A stretch of 64,000 bases of DNA from Paraburkholderia sediminicola (GTDB taxonomy: Bacteria > Pseudomonadota > Gammaproteobacteria > Burkholderiales > Burkholderiaceae), in contig NZ_CADIKC010000010.1 in assembly GCF_902859805.1 (NCBI RefSeq), forward strand, positions 124,001 through 188,000, read 5' to 3'. Under the pieces are notes generated by a model. The model saw nothing but the letters and a program-made list of their open reading frames with translations, was not told the DNA's origin and did no database searches. Position numbers and translations under genes: made by a program. Positions 45,859 through 55,662 of this stretch are shown piece after piece; within the stretch, counting starts at the first letter, position 1, and each line of letters opens with the position of its first letter.

Positions 45859-47082
45859 ATGAACAACGACACTCTCCACCTGCCCATTTACATGGACTAC
45901 AGCGCGACGACGCCGATCGACCCGCGCGTGGTGGACAAGATGATTCCGTACCTGCGCGAGCAGTTCGGCAACCCCGCATCGCGTAGCCACTCGTATGGCT
46001 GGGACGCGGAGCGTGCGGTCGAAGAAGCGCGCGAGAACGTCGCTGCGCTGGTGAATGCCGATCCGCGCGAGATCATCTGGACCTCGGGCGCAACGGAATC
46101 GGACAACCTCGCGATCAAGGGTGCGGCGCACTTCTACAAGAGCAAGGGCAAGCACATCATCACGGTGAAGACCGAGCACAAGGCTGTGCTCGACACCTGC
46201 CGCGAACTCGAGCGCGAAGGCTTCGAAGTGACGTATCTGGACGTGAAGGACGACGGCCTGATCGACCTCGAAAAGTTCAAGGCCGCGCTGCGCCCGGACA
46301 CGATTCTGGTGTCGGTCATGTCGGTGAACAACGAGATCGGCGTGGTCCAGGACATCGAGGCGATCGGCGAGATCACCCGTGAAAAAGGCATCATTTTCCA
46401 CGTCGACGCGGCGCAAGCCACCGGCAAGATCGCGATCGATCTGCAGAAGCTGAAGGTCGATCTGATGTCGTTCTCGGCCCACAAGACGTATGGTCCGAAG
46501 GGCATCGGCGCGCTGTACGTGCGTCGCAAGCCGCGTATCCGTATCGAAGCGCAGATGCACGGCGGCGGTCACGAGCGCGGCATGCGCTCGGGCACGCTGG
46601 CTACGCACCAGATCGTCGGTATGGGCGAAGCGTTCCGTATCGCGCGTGAAGAAATGGCGACCGAAAACGAGCGCATCCGCATGCTGCGCGACCGTCTGCT
46701 GGCCGGCCTGTCGGAGATGGAAGAAACGTATGTGAACGGCGACATGGAAAAGCGTGTGCCGCACAACCTGAACATCAGCTTCAATTTCGTCGAAGGCGAA
46801 TCGCTGATCATGGCGGTGAAGGACGTGGCGGTGTCGTCGGGTTCGGCATGCACGTCGGCTTCGCTGGAACCGTCGTATGTGCTGCGCGCACTGGGTCGTA
46901 ACGACGAGCTGGCGCATAGCTCGATCCGCTTCACGGTGGGCCGTTTCACGACCGAGCAGGATGTTGACTACGTGATCAACCTGCTGAAGACCAAGATTTC
47001 GAAGTTGCGCGACTTGTCGCCGCTGTGGGAAATGCACAAGGACGGGATCGATATTTCGACCATCCAGTGGGCAGCGCACTGA
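45859..47082 (+). CDS. iscS: Cysteine desulfurase IscS
   Basis: IscS takes sulfur from cysteine and delivers it as persulfide to IscU and other acceptors. The 407-residue PLP enzyme begins MNNDTLHLPIYMDYSATTPI. The PLP lysine is Lys209 in SFSAHKTYGPKG, and the persulfide Cys331 lies in the mobile loop SSGSACTSASLEPSY. An upstream ATG seven codons earlier exists, but 45859 has the better ribosome site (GGAG seven bases away). It follows iscR by 74 bp and is followed by iscU after 72 bp. Confidence 0.97.
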   Translation: MNNDTLHLPIYMDYSATTPIDPRVVDKMIPYLREQFGNPASRSHSYGWDAERAVEEARENVAALVNADPREIIWTSGATESDNLAIKGAAHFYKSKGKHIITVKTEHKAVLDTCRELEREGFEVTYLDVKDDGLIDLEKFKAALRPDTILVSVMSVNNEIGVVQDIEAIGEITREKGIIFHVDAAQATGKIAIDLQKLKVDLMSFSAHKTYGPKGIGALYVRRKPRIRIEAQMHGGGHERGMRSGTLATHQIVGMGEAFRIAREEMATENERIRMLRDRLLAGLSEMEETYVNGDMEKRVPHNLNISFNFVEGESLIMAVKDVAVSSGSACTSASLEPSYVLRALGRNDELAHSSIRFTVGRFTTEQDVDYVINLLKTKISKLRDLSPLWEMHKDGIDISTIQWAAH

Positions 47083-47154
47083 CGCGCCAGTTTGGACGAC
47101 GTCGAATTTATCGAATTGCAAATTGCAGGTTGAAACGGATCAAGGAGTGTCATC

Positions 47155-47568
47155 ATGGCTTATAGCGACAAGGTTCTGGACCACTACGAAAACCCGCGCA
47201 ACGTTGGTTCCTTCGCGAAGGACGACGATGCAGTCGGCACCGGCATGGTCGGTGCGCCGGCATGCGGCGACGTGATGAAGCTGCAGATTCGCGTGGGCGC
47301 GGACGGCATCATTGAAGACGCAAAGTTCAAGACGTACGGCTGCGGTTCGGCAATCGCGTCGAGCTCGCTCGTCACCGAATGGGTGAAGGGCAAGACGCTC
47401 GATCAGGCAATGTCGATCAAGAACACGCAGATCGCCGAAGAACTGGCGCTGCCGCCGGTGAAGATCCACTGCTCGATCCTCGCGGAAGACGCGATCAAGG
47501 CAGCGGTCGCCGACTACAAGCAACGCCACGGTGAAGCGGTCGTCGAAGGCGACAAGCAACACGCGTAA
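47155..47568 (+). CDS. iscU: Fe-S cluster scaffold protein IscU
   Basis: IscU is the scaffold on which [2Fe-2S] clusters are built from IscS sulfur. The 137-residue protein starts MAYSDKVLDHYENPRNVGSF. The three ligand cysteines are present in GAPACGDVMK (Cys37), KTYGCGSAIASSS (Cys63) and IHCSILAEDAI (Cys106). The conserved LPPVK motif for HscA binding is at about 99-103. The C-terminal tail is slightly extended compared with E. coli IscU. It is part of the isc operon. Confidence 0.97.
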   Translation: MAYSDKVLDHYENPRNVGSFAKDDDAVGTGMVGAPACGDVMKLQIRVGADGIIEDAKFKTYGCGSAIASSSLVTEWVKGKTLDQAMSIKNTQIAEELALPPVKIHCSILAEDAIKAAVADYKQRHGEAVVEGDKQHA

Positions 47569-47740
47569 GCGGCAGTCGGGCGCGCGGCTGGGTGCGCGTT
47601 CAGGTGCGCATCTGGGTGAGTCGAAGCGGGCGGTGTGAGAAAAAACGCCGTCCAGCATGAGCGATATTTGAAGCAGGCAGGGTAGCAGCGCGTCAGTAGG
47701 CACAGGAGTGACGAACACGCGCGGCGCAATGAGAAACGCT

Positions 47741-48064
47741 ATGGCAATTACGTTGACCGAAAAGGCAGCACAGCACGTCCAGAAGTATCTGACTCGCCGC
47801 GGCAAGGGTGTCGGGCTGCGCGTAGGCGTGCGCACGACCGGTTGCTCGGGTTTGGCCTACAAGCTCGAGTACGTGGATGAACTCGCGCCCGAAGACGAAG
47901 TGTTCGACTGCAACGGCGTGAAGATCATTGTCGACCCGAAGAGCCTCGCCTATATCGACGGCACCGAACTCGACTTCGCACGCGAAGGGTTGAACGAAGG
48001 CTTCAAGTTCAACAACCCGAACGTGAAGGATGAGTGCGGTTGCGGCGAATCGTTCCGCGTGTAA
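47741..48064 (+). CDS. iscA: Iron-sulfur carrier protein IscA
   Basis: IscA is an A-type carrier that delivers iron or clusters. The 107-residue protein starts MAITLTEKAAQHVQKYLTRR at 47741. All three conserved Cys are present, in TTGCSGLAYKLEYVDE and the C-terminal ECGCGESF. The 172-bp gap after iscU is larger than in E. coli and contains only GTGCGC-type short repeats. The frame opens 11 codons earlier, but with no family match there. It is followed by a hairpin terminator. Confidence 0.95.
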   Translation: MAITLTEKAAQHVQKYLTRRGKGVGLRVGVRTTGCSGLAYKLEYVDELAPEDEVFDCNGVKIIVDPKSLAYIDGTELDFAREGLNEGFKFNNPNVKDECGCGESFRV

Positions 48065-48091
48065 ATCGGCTCACTCCGCGTGCAGCGGATC

Positions 48092-48115
48092 AAAGGCGGC
48101 GCGTGCCGCCTTTTT
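48092..48115 (+). terminator. Terminator-like hairpin between iscA and hscB
   Basis: AAAGGCGGC and GCCGCCTTT form a perfect 9-bp stem around a 4-base loop, and TT follows the stem (TTTTT in all). It lies 28 bp after the iscA stop, inside the isc cluster. It may cut most transcripts after iscRSUA, leaving less mRNA for hscBA-fdx-iscX, or expose an RNA cleavage site. No new promoter before hscB is clear. Confidence 0.7.
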
Positions 48116-48252
48116 AGTTTCATCCGCGCATCCGGGTCGGCACTTTTCGGCTGCCTTGCCGCTGAATCCTCCGGTGAGTCGCCACAGCGCTTTCGATCCG
48201 CGTTTTTAGCCTGCACTCCGGTGCGCTTTCCTGAACGGACTCCTTTTATCCG

Positions 48253-48780
48253 ATGGCCTCGCTGAACGACAGCCACTTCGACCTGTTCGATCTGCCGGCG
48301 CAATTCGCGCTCGACGCAGCGGCACTCGATCACGCCTACCGCACGGTGCAGGCACAGGTGCATCCGGACCGCTTCGCGGCGGCCGGCGACGCGCAAAAGC
48401 GCATCGCGATGCAATGGGCGACGCGCACCAACGAGGCGTATCAGACGTTGCGCGATCCGTTGAAGCGTGCGACCTATCTGTTGCATCTGCGCGGCATCGA
48501 CGTCGGCGCGCATAACAACACGGCGATGGAGCCGGCGTTCCTGATGCAGCAGATGGAGTGGCGCGAAGGTATTGAAGACGCGGCCGCGGCGAAGAACGTC
48601 GATGCGCTCGACGCCTTGCTGACCGAACTGCGCGACGAAGAGCGCATGCGTTTCGACAAGCTCGGCGCGCTGCTCGACAGCGGCGCGAATCAGGCGGCGG
48701 GCGAGGCAGTGCGGCAGTTGATGTTCATCGAGCGGGTGGCGTCGGAAATCGGCACGCAGATCGAGCGACTCGAGAACTAG
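48253..48780 (+). CDS. hscB: Co-chaperone HscB (J-domain)
   Basis: HscB stimulates HscA ATPase and delivers IscU. The 175-residue protein has an N-terminal J-domain with the key HPD in QVHPDRFAAAGDAQ (His-Pro-Asp at about residues 34-36), followed by a C-terminal helical domain (LRDEERMRFDKLGALLDS) that binds IscU. The start at 48253 gives MASLNDSHFDLFDLPAQFAL, and FDLFDLP is a family mark. The ribosome site is weak. It is separated from hscA by about 120 bp. Confidence 0.94.
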   Translation: MASLNDSHFDLFDLPAQFALDAAALDHAYRTVQAQVHPDRFAAAGDAQKRIAMQWATRTNEAYQTLRDPLKRATYLLHLRGIDVGAHNNTAMEPAFLMQQMEWREGIEDAAAAKNVDALDALLTELRDEERMRFDKLGALLDSGANQAAGEAVRQLMFIERVASEIGTQIERLEN

Positions 48781-48900
48781 CGGTCCGGCGGCCCGATGCA
48801 CGGTGCCGCCGCGCATGAATACGCAGCGATAACAGCCGAAGCAATTCATCCAGCAACGCAAAAATTCAGGACGGGGTCCAGCGACCCCGAGAAGATCCAG

Positions 48901-50772
<1,872 letters not shown>

Positions 50773-50825
50773 GCCTCGCGGCCGTGGCTCGCACCTTGTG
50801 CGCCAGCCGGCAATGAACCGCGTCG

Positions 50826-50846
50826 CGCGGACTTAAAAAGTCCGCG
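50826..50846. repeat. Perfect 9-bp inverted repeat before fdx
   Basis: CGCGGACTT at 50826-50834 and AAGTCCGCG at 50838-50846 are separated by 3 A residues. It lies 67 bp before fdx. There is no T-run, so it may be an RNA stabilising or processing element rather than a terminator. Confidence 0.5.
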
Positions 50847-50912
50847 TGGCGCCAGTAAAATGGTACGGAGCCTGTTTGCGGCCGCCGTGCCGCAGACCCA
50901 AACGGAAAATGT

Positions 50913-51254
50913 ATGCCTCAAATCGTTGTGCTGCCTCACGTCGAACTGTGCCCGGAAGGCGCGGTGATCGACGCCGTGCCCGGCAAGAGCATCTGCGACA
51001 GCCTGCTCGAACACGGCATCGAAATCGAGCACGCGTGCGAGAAGTCCTGCGCGTGCACAACCTGCCACGTGATCGTGCGTGAGGGTTTCGCCGCCTTGAC
51101 GCCGTCCGAGGAAGACGAGGACGATCTGCTGGACAAGGCGTGGGGGCTCGAGCCGGCCTCGCGTCTGTCGTGCCAGGCGATGGTGCCGGCCGAGCAGGAT
51201 CTGGTCGTCGAGATCCCGCGCTACTCGATCAATCACGCGAAGGAAAATCACTAA
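50913..51254 (+). CDS. fdx: [2Fe-2S] ferredoxin of the isc system
   Basis: Fdx supplies electrons for Fe-S cluster assembly. The 113-residue protein begins MPQIVVLPHVELCPEGAVID. The four cluster ligands are Cys42, Cys48, Cys51 (ACEKSCACTTC) and Cys87 (RLSCQAM), the same numbers as in E. coli Fdx. An acidic loop SEEDEDDLLDK lies between them. It is followed by iscX after 15 bp, and both are in the isc operon. Confidence 0.97.
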   Translation: MPQIVVLPHVELCPEGAVIDAVPGKSICDSLLEHGIEIEHACEKSCACTTCHVIVREGFAALTPSEEDEDDLLDKAWGLEPASRLSCQAMVPAEQDLVVEIPRYSINHAKENH

Positions 51255-51269
51255 CTGGAGGATGCAGCC

Positions 51270-51467
51270 ATGAAGTGGACCGATACGCAAGACATCGCGA
51301 TGGCCCTGACTGACAAGCACCAGGACATCGATCCGCAGCAGGTGCGCTTCACTGATTTGCACCGCTGGGTCACCGAGCTGGAAGGTTTCGACGACGATCC
51401 TAACCGGTCGAACGAAAAGATCCTCGAAGCGATTCAGGCTGCATGGATCGAAGACGCGGATTACTGA
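51270..51467 (+). CDS. iscX: IscX (Fe-S assembly accessory protein)
   Basis: IscX is a small acidic protein that binds IscS and iron and modulates cluster assembly. The 65-residue protein has the family signature MKWTDTQDIAMALTDKHQDI, then PQQVRFTDLHRWVTEL and a final ILEAIQAAWIEDADY. It starts 15 bp after fdx behind CTGGAGGAT, a good ribosome site. It is the last gene of the operon; a terminator follows about 100 bp later. Confidence 0.96.
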   Translation: MKWTDTQDIAMALTDKHQDIDPQQVRFTDLHRWVTELEGFDDDPNRSNEKILEAIQAAWIEDADY

Positions 51468-51564
51468 ACGCGTGGTTGCGTGCAGTAATGCGTGAATTAA
51501 TGCGTGCATTGCTGCGTTTCCCGCTGGCGGCGGGGCGCGATTGATTCCGCTCCGGCTGCGGCAA

Positions 51565-51598
51565 AGAAAAAGGCGATTCCATTGGAATCGCCTTTTTT
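51565..51598 (+). terminator. Terminator at the end of the isc operon
   Basis: AAGGCGATTCC and GGAATCGCCTT form a perfect stem around a short loop, with a T-run following and an A-run before. The A-run means it may also serve the minus-strand glycine-zipper gene. Confidence 0.9.
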
Positions 51599-51622
51599 AA
51601 CGCCTGGAGAATCTTCAGGTGG

Positions 51623-52345
51623 TCAGCTTGCCACGAGCGTGCCGTTTTCGACCCGCACGCGCTGGCCTTGCTGGAACGGCGGCGCTTCGTGATACGTGAA
51701 GTAGCGCGTCTTGCCGCTTTCCATCCGCACCCGCACGGAATAAGACGTCGTGCTGCGGATGTGTTTTTCAACCGAGTTACCGGCCAGGCCGCCACCGAGC
51801 GCGCCCAGCACAGTCATTGCGGTACGGCCGTTGCCGCTGCCGAACTGGTTGCCGACTACGCCGCCGGCCACTGCGCCGCCGACCGCACCGATACCCGTGC
51901 CATGACCTTCCTGACGGACCGCCGAGATGCCTTCGACCGTGCCGCAGGTCGAGCAGTAGGCCGGTTGCGACGGCTGTTGCTGGGCGTACTGCGGCGCCGG
52001 TTGAGCCTGCTGCTGTTGAGCGTACTGTTGCTGTTGTTGCTGCGTCGGCGCCGGGACGCGTTGAGGCGCTTGTTGCTGCGCTGCCTGCTGTTGCGCTTCG
52101 GCCTGCGCGGCTGCCTGTTGAGTGGTCGGGTTTGCCGGCGCCGCCGAATCGACCACGCCCGGTTGGGTGCTCACTTGCGCAGCCTGGGTCTGATCGGTTT
52201 GCGAGCCGCTACTCGACGCCTTCGGGAACAGGCCCGTGACGGCTGCTGTCGCGGCAAGGCTTGCGATGATCACTGCGCCCGCCGCAGTAGCGACAAGCGG
52301 ATGAAGACGACGTTGTTGCGTGGGTTTGGTATCTGGATTATCCAT
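51623..52345 (-). CDS. Glycine-zipper 2TM domain protein (SlyB/RcnB-like exported protein)
   Basis: The 240-residue protein has an N-terminal membrane anchor or signal (about 17-40, LVATAAGAVIIASLAATAAV). A Gln/Ala/Pro-rich linker follows, about 70-128 (QQQQQQYAQQQQAQPAPQYA). A glycine-zipper domain (GTGIGAVGGAVAGGVVGNQF, then GALGGGLAGNSVE) comes next. The C-terminal beta-rich end is SYSVRVRMESGKTRYFTYHE. Two cysteines (YCSTCGTV) precede the zipper. Glycine-zipper domains commonly pack in the outer membrane. The function is unknown. It converges on the isc operon. Confidence 0.85.
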   Translation of the reverse strand: MDNPDTKPTQQRRLHPLVATAAGAVIIASLAATAAVTGLFPKASSSGSQTDQTQAAQVSTQPGVVDSAAPANPTTQQAAAQAEAQQQAAQQQAPQRVPAPTQQQQQQYAQQQQAQPAPQYAQQQPSQPAYCSTCGTVEGISAVRQEGHGTGIGAVGGAVAGGVVGNQFGSGNGRTAMTVLGALGGGLAGNSVEKHIRSTTSYSVRVRMESGKTRYFTYHEAPPFQQGQRVRVENGTLVAS

Positions 52346-52663
52346 ATTGGCCTCCGTCTGGAGCAGAGTCGACTGTTATTGAGACTGAGTGTCGGGCAAA
52401 TCGATCCCGGAAGGGTTTCAATTTGTAACCATTTCCGGGCAATCATCGCGGCGCTTTCGCGTCAAAGTGCGCGCAGCGCGGCGGGGTGCCTGATTTCTTG
52501 CGGGTCCGCAGCAACTTAAGAAAACCGCGGCCCAGCGGCGAATACGCGCTTTTTACCGATGGTTACAAACTGTCAGGATTTGGCTGTCGGTGTTTTTCAC
52601 GCATCGCAAGAAAAAACGCCCGACATCAAGCCGGGCGTTTTTCTTTTGCAAACCGCGCAACGA
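52346..52663. other. Intergenic region between glycine-zipper gene and lysS
   Basis: Beyond the lysS terminator and the start region of the glycine-zipper gene, these 318 bp hold nothing recognisable. A GGTTACAAA-type sequence occurs in both orientations (near 52426 and 52561), which could be a coincidence. Confidence 0.35.
52609..52643 (-). terminator. Terminator after lysS
   Basis: On the minus strand the stem ACGCCCGGC / GCCGGGCGT is approximate (CGCCCG pairs with CGGGCG) and is followed by a T-run. It lies 21-55 bp after the lysS stop codon. Confidence 0.8.
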
Positions 52664-54190
52664 TCAGTCTTCGCGGCGCAGATGCGGGAACAGAATCACG
52701 TCGCGAATACTCGGGCTGTCGGTCAGCATCATGACCAGACGGTCGATGCCGATGCCGCAGCCGCCGGCCGGCGGCATGCCGTACTCCAGCGCGCGGATGT
52801 AGTCGGCGTCGTAGAACATGGCTTCTTCGTCGCCGGCGTCTTTCTGGTCGACCTGCTTCTTGAAGCGGGCAGCCTGGTCTTCCGGATCGTTCAGCTCCGA
52901 GAAACCGTTGGCGATTTCACGGCCCGTGATGAACAGCTCGAAACGCTCGGTGATGCCGGCGAACTTGTCCGACGCGCGCGCCAGCGGCGACACTTCGATC
53001 GGGTAGTCGATGATGAAAGTCGGCTCCCACAATTGCGACTCGGCGGTCTCTTCGAACAGCGCCAATTGCAGCGCGCCCACGCCCGCGTTCAGGAACTGCG
53101 GCTGCGACGCGTCCACGCCGAACTTCTTCAGTTCGGTGCGCAGGAAAGCGTCGTCGCCGAGTTGTGCGTCCGTGTATTGCGGCGCGTACTTCTGGATCGC
53201 CTGGCTGATCGTCAGACGATGGAACGGCTTGGCCAGGTCCAGTTCACGGCCCTGATAGGTGATCGTCGCGCTGCCGAGCGAATCGACCGCCGCCTGGCGG
53301 ATCAGCTGCTCGGTGAAGTCCATGATCCACTTGTAATCGGTGTAGGCCGCGTAGAACTCGATCATCGTGAATTCCGGATTGTGGCGTATCGACACGCCCT
53401 CATTGCGGAAGTTACGGTTGATCTCGAACACACGCTCGAAGCCGCCGACCACGAGGCGCTTCAGATACAGTTCCGGCGCGATGCGCAGGAACATTTGCAT
53501 ATCGAGCGCGTTGTGGTGCGTGGTGAACGGCTTGGCCGCCGCACCGCCCGGAATCGGGTGCAGCATCGGCGTTTCGACTTCCATGAAGTCGGCATCCGAC
53601 ATGAACTTGCGGATCGACGAAATCGCCTTGGTGCGGGCGACGAACGTCTTGCGCGTTTCCGGCGTGACGATCAGGTCGACATAGCGCTGGCGGTACTTCA
53701 TTTCCTGGTCGGCGAGACCATGGAACTTGTCCGGCAGCGGACGCAGCGACTTCGACAGCAAACGCAGTTCGGTACAACGCACCGAGAGTTCGCCCTTGTT
53801 GGTGCGGAACAGCACGCCACGCGCCGCGACGATGTCGCCCATGTCCCACTTCTTGAAGGCGTCGTACGTTTCCTGACCGATGTCAGCGGGCGTGATGAAG
53901 AACTGGATCTGACCCGAACCGTCGCGCACGGTCGCAAAGCTTGCCTTGCCCATCACGCGCTTGAGCATCATGCGGCCGGCGATCGCGACTTCGAGCGGAT
54001 TCGCTTCGAGCGCTTCCTTGTCGGCCTCGGCATATTTCGATTGCAGATCTTCGGCGTGATGCGTGGGGCGGAAATCGTTCGGATAGGCGACGCCTTGCTC
54101 ACGCAGTTCGCGCAGCTTTTCGCGGCGCTCGGCCATGATCTTGTTGTCGTCCCCCTCGGGCGCGGCATTAGGCTGGGTCGGTTCGGTCAT
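52664..54190 (-). CDS. lysS: Lysyl-tRNA synthetase, class II
   Basis: LysS charges tRNA-Lys with lysine. The 508-residue protein (ATG at 54190) has an N-terminal OB-fold anticodon domain (about 60-170, IAGRMMLKRVMGKASFATVR) and a class II catalytic core. Motif 2 is FRNEGVSIRHNPEFTMIEFY. Motif 3 is GCGIGIDRLVMMLTDSPSIR, followed by DVILFPHLR. The frame is open 14 codons earlier. It lies 142 bp after the prfB stop on the same strand; prfB-lysS is a widespread pair (E. coli prfB-lysS). Confidence 0.97.
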   Translation of the reverse strand: MTEPTQPNAAPEGDDNKIMAERREKLRELREQGVAYPNDFRPTHHAEDLQSKYAEADKEALEANPLEVAIAGRMMLKRVMGKASFATVRDGSGQIQFFITPADIGQETYDAFKKWDMGDIVAARGVLFRTNKGELSVRCTELRLLSKSLRPLPDKFHGLADQEMKYRQRYVDLIVTPETRKTFVARTKAISSIRKFMSDADFMEVETPMLHPIPGGAAAKPFTTHHNALDMQMFLRIAPELYLKRLVVGGFERVFEINRNFRNEGVSIRHNPEFTMIEFYAAYTDYKWIMDFTEQLIRQAAVDSLGSATITYQGRELDLAKPFHRLTISQAIQKYAPQYTDAQLGDDAFLRTELKKFGVDASQPQFLNAGVGALQLALFEETAESQLWEPTFIIDYPIEVSPLARASDKFAGITERFELFITGREIANGFSELNDPEDQAARFKKQVDQKDAGDEEAMFYDADYIRALEYGMPPAGGCGIGIDRLVMMLTDSPSIRDVILFPHLRRED

Positions 54191-54332
54191 GATGGTTTGG
54201 TATTCGGTGGCCCGCACCAGGATGGTCCGCATGCGGGTGGCCAGTCAGTAAAAACCTCAGGCGCTATAACAAAGATGCACAAAGATGCAAAGATACGGCG
54301 CGGCGATGTCAGGCAGGCCGCGCCGGGTGCGC

Positions 54333-55437
54333 CTAGACGCCCTGTTTCAGGCTGGCGCTGATGAACGGATCGAGGTCGCCGTCGAGCACGCTCTTCGTAT
54401 TGCTGATTTCGACGTTGGTGCGCAGATCCTTGATACGGCTGTTGTCCAGCACGTACGAGCGGATCTGATGTCCCCAGCCCACATCGGTCTTGCCGGCTTC
54501 GAGCTTGTCCTGCTCTTCCTGGCGCTTGCGGATTTCCGCTTCGTACAGGCGCGATTTCAGCATGGCCATGGCTTCGGCGCGGTTGCGGTGCTGCGACCGG
54601 TCGTTCTGGCACTGCACGACGATGCCCGACGGCATGTGCGTAATCCGCACGGCCGAATCGGTCTTGTTGATGTGCTGACCGCCCGCGCCGGACGCGCGGT
54701 ACGTGTCGATGCGCAGATCGGCCGGATTGATGTCGACTTCGATCGAATCGTCGATTTCCGGATACACGAACACCGACGAGAACGACGTATGGCGGCCACC
54801 CGACGAATCGAACGGCGACTTGCGCACGAGGCGGTGCACACCGGTCTCGGTGCGCAAAAAGCCGTACGCGTATTCGCCTTCGATCTTGATCGTGGCGTTC
54901 TTGATGCCCGCGACGTCGCCTTCGGTCTGTTCCAGCACTTCGGTCTTGAAGCCCTTGCGCTCGCAGTAGCGCAGGTACTGGCGCAGCAGCATGGACGCCC
55001 AGTCGCACGCTTCGGTGCCGCCGGCGCCGGCTTGAATGTCGAGGAAGGCGTTGTTCGGGTCGGCCGGATTCGCGAACATCCGGCGGAATTCCATGTCGGC
55101 GACGCGCTGTTCGATGCCTTGTGCGTCGGATTCGCAGGCGAGGAGGGTTTCCTCGTCGTCTTCTTCGCGGGCCATGTCGAACAGGTCCTGCGCATCGCGC
55201 AGGTCGTTATCGAGCGACGTGAGTTTGCCGACGGTATCGTCGAGCAGTTTCTTTTCCCGGCCGAGGGCCTGGGCGTGCTTCGAGTCGTTCCAGACGTCCG
55301 GGTCTTCGAGTTCCCGGTTGACTTCGATCAGACGTAATGCCTTGTCGTCGTAGTCAAAGATACCCCCGTAGCGAGTCCGCGCGCGTGCGCAGGTCCGCCA
55401 GTGAGGCTTCGATCGCGTTGAGACGTTCCGCTTCCAT
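54333..55437 (-). CDS. prfB: Peptide chain release factor 2 (programmed +1 frameshift)
   Basis: RF2 recognises UGA and UAA. Translation starts at ATG 55435-55437 (MEAERLNAIEASLADLRTRA) and reaches an in-frame TGA (55354-55356) after 27 codons. The slip site is CTT-TGA-C, preceded by CGGGGG acting as the internal Shine-Dalgarno element. A +1 slip gives GAC and 340 more residues, for 367 in total, close to the E. coli 365. The UGA-reading SPF tripeptide is in VRKSPFDSSGG, and the peptidyl-release GGQ lies in SGAGGQHINKTD. The split is therefore normal, not damage. recJ lies upstream, lysS downstream. Confidence 0.97.
55354..55371 (-). promoter_or_regulatory. prfB programmed frameshift signal
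   Basis: The minus-strand sequence CTACGGGGGTATCTTTGAC contains the slippery CTT, the in-frame UGA stop, and the GGGGG element three bases upstream. RF2 shortage slows termination at UGA and raises the +1 slip, so RF2 controls its own level. The Shine-Dalgarno-like part is CGGGGG, versus AGGGGG in E. coli. Confidence 0.95.
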
Positions 55438-55662
55438 GTCGATCTTTTATAGCTTCGTAAAAAGGAGAAATTATAGCCGATCGGCGCCCCGCGCCGGAGG
55501 CTGTTGAGCGATCCGGCGCGGGTTTGGGGTTGATTTTGCGGTGTTTTTCGACGCTTTCGAGCGATGCCGGGCAAGCCGCGGTGCAGATGGCCGTGTGTCG
55601 CCGGCGCACGCGTTACGCGCAAATCTCGCGGCGCGAACCCAGGCCGATGGCCTGTGCGCGTG

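Noticed and set aside
47140..47835. Antisense open frame of 231 codons across iscU and the gap to iscA
   Set aside because: Mostly opposite iscU and Arg-rich; no family match.
54333..55622. prfB read as a single uninterrupted frame starting at 55622, or as a broken gene
   Set aside because: The upstream part of that frame is unrelated sequence; the real N-terminus starts at 55437 in the other frame and joins by the programmed +1 frameshift.
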